Source of the DNA: Trueperaceae bacterium
GTDB lineage: Bacteria; Deinococcota; Deinococci; Deinococcales; Trueperaceae
DNA length: 5,526 bases
Direction of reading: 5' to 3'
Assembly: GCA_029210865.1 (NCBI GenBank)
Contig: JARGGE010000209.1
Coordinates: forward strand, 1 to 5,526
In this document: piece by piece, positions 1 to 5,526 of the stretch
Position numbering within the stretch: position 1 is the stretch's first letter
How the letters are laid out: each line of letters starts with the position of its first letter
The notes under the pieces: generated by a model
Told to the model about the DNA's origin: nothing
What the model saw: only the letters and a program-made list of their open reading frames with translations
Databases searched by the model: none
Made by a program: the position numbers and the translations under genes

Positions 1-3000
1 AGGACGACCCGGAGCGCCTCGAGCGGCTCCGCGCCGGCATCGCCGCCGTCTTGCGCGACGTCATGCTGGCCACCGACGACTACCAGGCCATGCGCGCCAA
101 GGCGCGCGACGTCGCCGGCTACCTGCGCGAACTGCGCGGGCGCTCGGCGCAGGGGCCGCACCGCGACCGCGCCGAGGAGCTCGAGGAGTACGCCGCCTTC
201 CTCGAATGGCTCGACGACGGCCATTTCGTGTTCCTCGGCTACCGCGGGTACGAGCTGATCGACGTGGATGGCGAGCGTGCGCTCGCCGTCGAGGCGCGTT
301 CGGGGCTCGGCATCCTGCGCAAGGAGGTGGGCAGCGCGTACCACGAGCCGGTGCTCGTTTCGCGCATCGACGAGGGGCTGCGTGAGCGCGTGCTCGGTGG
401 CCCCACGGTCATCGTGACCAAGACGAACCGCGAGTCGACCGTCCACCGCGCGGCGCGGATGGATTACGTGGGGGTCAAGAAGCTCGGCGACGGCTGGCAA
501 GTGCTCGGCGAACAGCGCTTCCTCGGGCTGCTCACGTCCAAGGCCTACGGCGTGCCGACCGAGGAGGTGCCGATCCTGCGCCGCAAGCTGCGCCAGGTGC
601 TCGAGCTCGACGGCGCCGTCGCGGACTCGCACGACTACAAGCAGATCGTCACGGTCTTCAACTCGCTCCCGCGCGCCGACCTCTTCTTGGCGGACGCCGC
701 CACCGTGCACCGCGAGGTGCGGACGATCATGGGGCTCGGGCAGGAACGCGGCGTGCGCCTGCTCGTGCGCCACGACCCGCTCGGGCGCGGCCTGGCGGTG
801 ATGGTCAACCTGCCGCGCGACCGTTTCGACGGCGAGGTGCGCCAGCGCGTCCAGGCCCACCTGACCCGCGCCCTGTCGGCGCGCCACGTCGACTACCAGC
901 TGGCGATGGGCGAGGACGAGGCCCAGGTGCGGCTGCACTTCTTCCTCACCACCGACGTGCGCGTGGGCGACGTCGACGTCAAGGAGCTCGAGCGCGACGT
1001 CGCCGAGATCACCCGCTCGTGGGACGACCACCTGCGCGCGCGGCTCGTCGCGCAGCACGGGGAGCGCGAGGGGCGGCGGCTGGCGAACCGCTACGCCACC
1101 GCCTTCGACGCGCGCTACGCGGCCGACACCACGGCGGCCGCCGCCGTCCGCGACGTCGACCACTTCGAGGCTCTGGCCTCGCGTGGCGTCCACGTCGACG
1201 TGGTCCAACCGGTGGGCGACCGCCGCGGCGAGGACGTGACGCTCGTGCGGGTGTACCACCAGGGGGGTGGGATGGCGCTCTCCGACGTGCTCCCGATGCT
1301 CGAGAACCTGGGGTTCCGGGTGCTCGAGCAGGCCTCGTACCTGGTGCAGCCCGATGGCGTCTCGCTCGGGCTCGACGTCTTCACCGTCCAGGACGATCGC
1401 GGCCGCGGGATCGACGTGCGCGCGCACGGACCGCGGCTCATCGAGGCGACCGAGGCGATCCTCCGCGGCGAGGCCGAGCACGACCGTCTGGGCCGGCTGG
1501 TGCTCTACGGCGCCCTGACGGTCCGCGAGGTGGCGCTGCTGCGGGCGTACCAGATGTACTACGCGCAGCTGAACGCGGTCGTGAGCCGCCGCTTCGTCAA
1601 CGACGTCCTGCTCGACCACCCGCAGGTGGCGCGCGCCCTGGTGGCGCGCTTCGCCGCGCGCTTCGACCCCGACCTGCGCGGCGACCGGGCGGCGGCCTCG
1701 GCCGCCGCCGACGAGGCCTTCGTCGACTCGCTCGGCGACGTGCGCACGCTCCCCGCCGACCAGGCGCTGCGCGGCCTCGCCGACCTGATCCGCGCCACGG
1801 TGCGCTGCGACTACTACCAGGGGCACCCCTGGATCGCCTTCAAGCTCGACTCCGCGCAGGTCGGCACCATGCCCGACCCGCGGCCGATGTTCGAGATCGC
1901 CGTCGCCGGCCCCCACGTCGAGGGGACGCACCTGCGCGGCGGGTTGGTCGCGCGCGGCGGGTTGCGCTGGTCCGACCGACCGGACGACTTCCGCACCGAG
2001 GTGCTGGGGCTGATGAAGACCCAGATGACCAAGAACGCGGTCATCGTGCCGGTGGGGAGCAAGGGCGGCTTCGTGCTCAAGGGGGCCCCGAACGACCGCG
2101 AGGCGCTGCGGGCGTTCGTGGCCGAGCAGTACCAGGTGTTCATCCGCGCGCTGCTCGGCCTGACCGACAACGTCGTCGGTGACGAGGTCGTGCACCCGGA
2201 GGGGCTGGTCGTCCACGACGGCCCCGACCCGTACCTGGTCGTCGCGGCCGACAAGGGCACCGCCACCTTCTCGGACGTCGCCAACGGCGTCGCGGCCGAG
2301 ATGGGCTTCTGGCTGGGCGACGCCTTCGCCTCGGGCGGCTCGGCCGGCTACGACCACAAGAAGGAAGGCATCACCGCGCGCGGCACGTGGGCGGCGGTGC
2401 ACCGCCACTTCCGCGACCTGGGGCTCGACCCCCTGCGCGAGCCCTTCACGGCGGTGGGGATCGGCGACCTGTCGGGCGACGTCTTCGGCAACGGGATGGT
2501 CTACAGCGACCAGACCCGGCTCGTCGCGGCCTTCAACCACCAGCACGTCTTCCTCGACCCCGACCCCGACCCCGCGACGTCCTTCGCGGAGCGGCGGCGG
2601 CTCTTCGGGCTCGCCCGCAGCTCCTGGGCCGACTACGACCAGGCCGCGATCTCGGCCGGGGGCGGGGTGTTCGACCGCGGCGCCAAGCGCATCCCGCTGT
2701 CGCCGCAGGTGCGCGCGCGGCTGGGCCTCGACGCCGAGGCGCTGTCGGGGCAGGACCTGGTCCGCGCGATCCTGAAGGCCGAGGTCGACCTGCTTTGGAA
2801 CGGCGGGATCGGCACCTACGTCAAGGCGACGAGCGAGCGGCACGCCGACGTCGGCGACGCCAGCAACGACGCCGTGCGCATCGACGCGCCGGAGCTGCGG
2901 GCGCGGATCGTGGCCGAGGGGGGCAACCTCGGCCTCACGCAGCTCGCGCGCGTCGAGTACGCCCGCGCCGGCGGGCGCATCCACACCGACGCGATCGACA

Positions 3001-4331
3001 ACTCCGCCGGCGTCGACCTGTCCGACCACGAGGTCAACCTCAAGCTGGCGCTGCGGCCGTTGGTCGCCAGCGGCGAGCTCTCGCTCGTCCAGCGCGACCG
3101 GGTGCTGCGCGAGGTCACCGACGAGGTGTGCGACAGCGTGCTCGAGGACAACGCGCGCCAGGCGCTCGCGCTGGCGCTGGGCGCGCGCCGCTCGCGGGCC
3201 GACCTGGGGTTGTTCGACTCGCTCATCGAGTACCTCACCTCGCGTGGGCAGCTCGACCCGCGGGTGGAGCAGCTGCCCAACCAGCGCCAGATCGCCGAGC
3301 GCGCGCGCGCCGGCGAGGGGCTGACCAAACCCGAGCTGGCGATCGTGCTCGCGTACGTGAAGATGGGCCTCTACCGGCGCTTGCTGCAGACCGACCTGCC
3401 GGACGAGCCGTTCTTCCGGACGTACCTCGACGGCTACTTCCCGGCCTCCGTGCGCGAGCGCTTCGAGGGGGCGGTGCGCCAGCACCGCCTGCGGCGCGAG
3501 ATCACCGCCACCCAGATGACCAACGTGGTCGTCGACCTGCTCGGCATGACCTTCGTCCACCGCTCGATCCGCGACACCGGCGCGACCCCCGTCGAGGTGG
3601 TGCGCGCGGCGCTCATCGCCCTCGAGCTGCTCGACGTGCGCGGCTTCGTCGCGACGATCGAGGACGTCGCTGGCCGCGCGCCGGCCGAGGCGGAACTGCA
3701 GGCCTACGAGGCGATGGCGCAGGCGGTGGACGGCGTGGTGCGCTGGATGCTGCTCAACGACCTCACCGGCGCCGACGTCGAGCGCTTCGTCGACGCATAC
3801 CGCGGGCCGCTCGCCCAGGTGCGGGCGCAGCTCGCCGACCTGCTGCCGGCGCCCGAGCGGCGGCGCTTCGTGCGCGCGACCAAGGGCTTCGCGGCGCTCG
3901 GCCTGCCGCCCGACCTGGCGACGGCGGTCGCCGGGTTCGAGTACGTCCCCTCGTCGATGGGGGTGGTCGAGGTCGCGCGGCGCACCGGCGCCTCGCTGAC
4001 CGAGGCGGGCACGCGCTTCTTCGCCCTGGGCGAGCGCCTGCGCCTCGGCTGGCTGCGCGACCACCTGAAGGCGCTCCCGGCCGACGACAAGTGGGCCAAC
4101 ATCGCCCAGGGCGGCCTGGTCATGGACCTGCGCCGCGCCCAGCAGGACCTGGCCGAGCGCTACGTCAAGGCTCGGAACGAGGACGCCAAGCTCTCGGTCG
4201 AGGCCTTCCTGCAGCGCACCCCCAACGTGGTGCGGCGCTACGACCAGGCGCTGCGCGAGATCGTCGAGGACGAGGCGCTGTCGCTGGCCTCGGCGGGGGT
4301 GGTGGTGCGGCTGTTGGCGCAGGCGCGCTGA
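1..4331 (+). CDS. gdh: Large NAD-dependent glutamate dehydrogenase (~180-kDa class), 5'-truncated by window edge
   Basis: Catalyses L-glutamate + NAD+ + water to 2-oxoglutarate, ammonium and NADH; in this family it is usually a cytosolic, catabolic enzyme. First whole codon is at 3 and the stop is TGA at 4329-4331. The TTG at 51 is not the likely start: the frame is open to the edge and upstream residues (DDPERLERLRAGIAAVLRDV) read as family sequence. Counting from codon 51, the N-terminal regulatory part shows FLEWLDDGHFVFLGY (50-64), LLVRHDPLGRG...LPRDRF (about 237-260), RSWDDHL (322-328) and LLRAY (496-500). The catalytic domain has GGLRWSD (636), lysines 656, 661 and 671 in MKTQMTKNA...PVGSKGG, GIGDLSGDVFGNGM (803-816, nucleotide-binding side), NGGIGTY (917), EGGN (956) and DNSAGVD (983), then a long C-terminal domain. 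Known relatives are about 1,600 residues; 1,442 are visible, so roughly 150-200 are missing. No frameshift or lost motif seen. Promoter and regulation lie outside the window. The family is certain; coenzyme preference and any allosteric control are inferred from it. Confidence 0.96.
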   Translation, partial: DDPERLERLRAGIAAVLRDVMLATDDYQAMRAKARDVAGYLRELRGRSAQGPHRDRAEELEEYAAFLEWLDDGHFVFLGYRGYELIDVDGERALAVEARSGLGILRKEVGSAYHEPVLVSRIDEGLRERVLGGPTVIVTKTNRESTVHRAARMDYVGVKKLGDGWQVLGEQRFLGLLTSKAYGVPTEEVPILRRKLRQVLELDGAVADSHDYKQIVTVFNSLPRADLFLADAATVHREVRTIMGLGQERGVRLLVRHDPLGRGLAVMVNLPRDRFDGEVRQRVQAHLTRALSARHVDYQLAMGEDEAQVRLHFFLTTDVRVGDVDVKELERDVAEITRSWDDHLRARLVAQHGEREGRRLANRYATAFDARYAADTTAAAAVRDVDHFEALASRGVHVDVVQPVGDRRGEDVTLVRVYHQGGGMALSDVLPMLENLGFRVLEQASYLVQPDGVSLGLDVFTVQDDRGRGIDVRAHGPRLIEATEAILRGEAEHDRLGRLVLYGALTVREVALLRAYQMYYAQLNAVVSRRFVNDVLLDHPQVARALVARFAARFDPDLRGDRAAASAAADEAFVDSLGDVRTLPADQALRGLADLIRATVRCDYYQGHPWIAFKLDSAQVGTMPDPRPMFEIAVAGPHVEGTHLRGGLVARGGLRWSDRPDDFRTEVLGLMKTQMTKNAVIVPVGSKGGFVLKGAPNDREALRAFVAEQYQVFIRALLGLTDNVVGDEVVHPEGLVVHDGPDPYLVVAADKGTATFSDVANGVAAEMGFWLGDAFASGGSAGYDHKKEGITARGTWAAVHRHFRDLGLDPLREPFTAVGIGDLSGDVFGNGMVYSDQTRLVAAFNHQHVFLDPDPDPATSFAERRRLFGLARSSWADYDQAAISAGGGVFDRGAKRIPLSPQVRARLGLDAEALSGQDLVRAILKAEVDLLWNGGIGTYVKATSERHADVGDASNDAVRIDAPELRARIVAEGGNLGLTQLARVEYARAGGRIHTDAIDNSAGVDLSDHEVNLKLALRPLVASGELSLVQRDRVLREVTDEVCDSVLEDNARQALALALGARRSRADLGLFDSLIEYLTSRGQLDPRVEQLPNQRQIAERARAGEGLTKPELAIVLAYVKMGLYRRLLQTDLPDEPFFRTYLDGYFPASVRERFEGAVRQHRLRREITATQMTNVVVDLLGMTFVHRSIRDTGATPVEVVRAALIALELLDVRGFVATIEDVAGRAPAEAELQAYEAMAQAVDGVVRWMLLNDLTGADVERFVDAYRGPLAQVRAQLADLLPAPERRRFVRATKGFAALGLPPDLATAVAGFEYVPSSMGVVEVARRTGASLTEAGTRFFALGERLRLGWLRDHLKALPADDKWANIAQGGLVMDLRRAQQDLAERYVKARNEDAKLSVEAFLQRTPNVVRRYDQALREIVEDEALSLASAGVVVRLLAQAR

Positions 4332-4333
4332 CG

Positions 4334-4376
4334 CGCGTCGCGCAACGGCCTGCGGAGCAGCCCGTTGCGCGACGCG
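4334..4376. terminator. Long hairpin between convergent genes, probable bidirectional terminator
   Basis: Arms 4334-4348 (CGCGTCGCGCAACGG) and 4362-4376 (CCGTTGCGCGACGCG) are a perfect 15-bp inverted repeat. A single C/C mismatch (4349/4361) follows, then CTGC (4350-4353) pairs with GCAG (4357-4360) around a GGA loop. The hairpin starts 2 nt after the dehydrogenase stop codon. It lacks a T-run on either strand, so it is not a textbook intrinsic terminator, but U-poor hairpins at gene ends are common in high-GC bacteria. The symmetry lets it serve transcripts from both sides. The structure is seen directly; the terminator role is inferred from position. It could instead protect 3' ends or be one copy of a dispersed palindromic repeat. 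Confidence 0.65.
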
Positions 4377-4378
4377 TT

Positions 4379-4395
4379 GCGCCGCATCGCGGCGC
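4379..4395. terminator. Short second hairpin next to the hemW stop codon
   Basis: GCGCCGC (4379-4385) and GCGGCGC (4389-4395) form a perfect 7-bp GC-only stem with a 3-nt ATC loop. On the minus strand it lies 2 nt after the hemW stop codon and 2 nt before the long hairpin. It is probably the first of two stacked stems at the hemW 3' end. Short GC-only palindromes arise easily by chance in DNA this GC-rich, so the regulatory reading rests mainly on its placement. Confidence 0.4.
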
Positions 4396-4397
4396 GC

Positions 4398-5526
4398 TCA
4401 GCCGTCCGGCTCCGGTTCCGCGAAGAAGCGCCGCAGCACGGCGTTCAGGACGCGCGTGCCGGCGGGGGTGGCGCGCAGGCGCTCGCCCTCGAGCCTTAGC
4501 AGGTCGTGGTCGCGCGCCACCGCGGTGGCCGCGGGGAAGCGCCCCTGCACGTCGATGCCGGTGACCGCGCGCAGGTCGGCGAGGTCGACCCCCTCGAGGG
4601 TGCGCAGCCCAGTCATCAACCGCTCGAGCGCGAAGGCGAGGCCGTCCAGCGGCGTGCGCTCGGGCGGCTCGCCGCGCAGCCACCCCTTGATCGTCGGGTT
4701 CTGGACGCGGACGGCCACCGTGCCGTGCGGGTCGTCCGGGCCGGGCGGTTCGAGGCCGGCGGCGCCGGGACCGAGCGCGAGGCAGGCCTCGCCGCGCCAG
4801 TAGACGGGGTTGTGGCGCGACCGGTGGCCGGGGCGGGCGTGGTTGCTCACCTCGTAGCGTTCGAAGCCGTAGGCGCTCAAGACGTCGTCGGCGAGGTCGA
4901 AGTCGTCGGCGGCGCGGTCGTCGTCGACGCGGACGCCGCGGAGCGCGAAGGGTGTGTGCTGCTCGATCGTGAGCGTGTAGACCGAGACGTGGTGGGCGCC
5001 GCTCGTGGCGATCGCGTGCAGGTCGGCGACGAGGTCCTGACCGGGCACCGCGGCGATGACGTCGGCCGAGACGTCGAGCGCGGCCGCCAGTCCCGTGGCG
5101 ATCGCCGCCAGGCCCTCGCGACCGGTGTGGCTGCGGCCGAGGAAGCGGAGCACCGCGTCCTGGGTTGACTGCGTGCCGATCGAGAGGCGCGTGACGCCCG
5201 CGGCCCGCCAGCGCGCCGCGCGGGCGGCGTCGAAGGTGCCGGGGTCGGCTTCCAGGGTGGTCTCGTCGCGGCCCAGCCCGCCCCAACCCGAGGCCACGGC
5301 GGCGAGGACCGCGTCGAGCTCGGGGTCGGTCAGGTGCGAGGGGGTGCCGCCGCCCAGGTAGACGGTCCGCAGCGGGCCGGGCCAGCGCGCGGCAGCGGCC
5401 GCAGCCTCGGCCTGCACGCGGGCGACGTAGGCGGACACGAGCCCGGCGTCGCGCCGCATCTTGTGGAAGTCGCAGTAGGGGCACACCTGCGGGCAGAAGG
5501 GGACGTGGAGGTAGAGCGCGCGCGGG
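4398..5526 (-). CDS. hemW: HemW, radical-SAM heme chaperone (HemN-like), N-terminus cut by window edge
   Basis: HemW binds heme and hands it to target hemoproteins such as respiratory-chain enzymes; it is often mis-annotated as oxygen-independent coproporphyrinogen III oxidase. A total of 375 residues are visible, with the stop codon at 4400-4398. Numbered from the first whole codon (5525), the [4Fe-4S]/SAM motif is CPQVCPYC (C11, C15, C18), the CxxxCxxC form without the extra cysteine of true HemN. It is preceded by ALYLHVPF, typical of the first beta strand. Next come GGGTPS (58-63, SAM binding), EADPGT (92-97), LSIGTQS (114-120), VPGQ (about 160), YEVSN (224) and HNPVYW (238-243), which fits the HNxxYW signature of HemW. 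The C-terminal HemN-type domain (about 300-366) ends in LRRFF. The internal GTG at 5486 cannot be the start because it would delete the first cluster cysteine. Relatives are about 380 residues, so only some 5-15 are missing. Promoter and upstream neighbours are outside the window. It is convergent with the dehydrogenase gene. Confidence 0.95.
   Translation of the reverse strand, partial: PRALYLHVPFCPQVCPYCDFHKMRRDAGLVSAYVARVQAEAAAAAARWPGPLRTVYLGGGTPSHLTDPELDAVLAAVASGWGGLGRDETTLEADPGTFDAARAARWRAAGVTRLSIGTQSTQDAVLRFLGRSHTGREGLAAIATGLAAALDVSADVIAAVPGQDLVADLHAIATSGAHHVSVYTLTIEQHTPFALRGVRVDDDRAADDFDLADDVLSAYGFERYEVSNHARPGHRSRHNPVYWRGEACLALGPGAAGLEPPGPDDPHGTVAVRVQNPTIKGWLRGEPPERTPLDGLAFALERLMTGLRTLEGVDLADLRAVTGIDVQGRFPAATAVARDHDLLRLEGERLRATPAGTRVLNAVLRRFFAEPEPDG

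Noticed and set aside
51..53. TTG as the gdh start codon
   Set aside because: The frame is open to the window edge, the residues before it fit the family, and starting here would give a protein well short of the usual length.
51..60. TTGCGCGACG also occurs in the right arm of the long hairpin (4365-4374)
   Set aside because: The copy at 51 is ordinary coding sequence; a shared 10-mer of G/C-rich composition is plausible by chance and has no partner arm there.
1019..2182. A 387-codon plus-strand frame inside gdh
   Set aside because: It is an extremely Arg-rich product read out of phase from conserved dehydrogenase sequence.
2555..2576. Short tandem repeat of CGACCC units
   Set aside because: It simply encodes the DPDPDP stretch that I recognise as a normal part of this dehydrogenase family.
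2387..4564. A 725-codon open frame on the plus strand overlapping the 3' half of gdh and running through the spacer into hemW
   Set aside because: Its product is dominated by Arg, Ala, Gly and Pro with no family motif. Long stop-free alternate frames are expected in DNA this GC-rich, and it crosses two genes with clear homology.
4506..5168. A 220-codon plus-strand frame antisense to hemW
   Set aside because: Its composition is biased, with many Val, Ala, Gly and Arg residues and no recognisable domain, and it lies wholly opposite a confident gene.
4165..5484. A 439-codon minus-strand frame overlapping hemW in another phase
   Set aside because: It is an Arg/Pro/Ala-rich shadow of hemW. The overlapping hemW frame carries every expected motif.
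5484..5486. GTG as the hemW start codon
   Set aside because: It would remove the first cysteine of CxxxCxxC and the preceding conserved strand, both of which are encoded in frame just upstream.

Overview
The window is a piece of chromosome from a very GC-rich bacterium. Third codon positions in both genes are almost all G or C. It holds two ordinary metabolic genes, both cut by the window edges, pointing at each other across a 66-bp gap. Nothing in it looks mobile: there are no tRNA or rRNA genes, no CRISPR array, no insertion sequence and no phage-like gene.

Positions 1-4331 (+) carry most of a large NAD-dependent glutamate dehydrogenase of the roughly 180-kDa class, which interconverts glutamate with 2-oxoglutarate and ammonia. 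Its frame is already open at the left edge, so the true start and probably some 150-200 N-terminal residues lie outside. The whole catalytic region and the C-terminus are present and intact.

Positions 4332-4397 are the convergent intergenic spacer. Two tandem hairpins (43 nt and 17 nt) fill it almost completely, with 2-nt spacers on each side and between them. This is best read as a bidirectional transcription terminator without U-tracts.

Positions 4398-5526 (-) carry HemW, a radical-SAM, HemN-like heme chaperone. Its C-terminus is complete and only the first few residues are missing at the right edge.

The two genes are convergent, so they are not an operon, and no functional link between them is implied. 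The promoters of both lie outside the window. The wording of the dehydrogenase catalytic motifs reminds me more of Myxococcota/deltaproteobacterial-type enzymes than of typical actinobacterial ones, but this is a recollection-based, low-confidence impression; a high-GC actinobacterial lineage is not excluded. I found no convincing new biological system here; the spacer structure is the only item that stands out.
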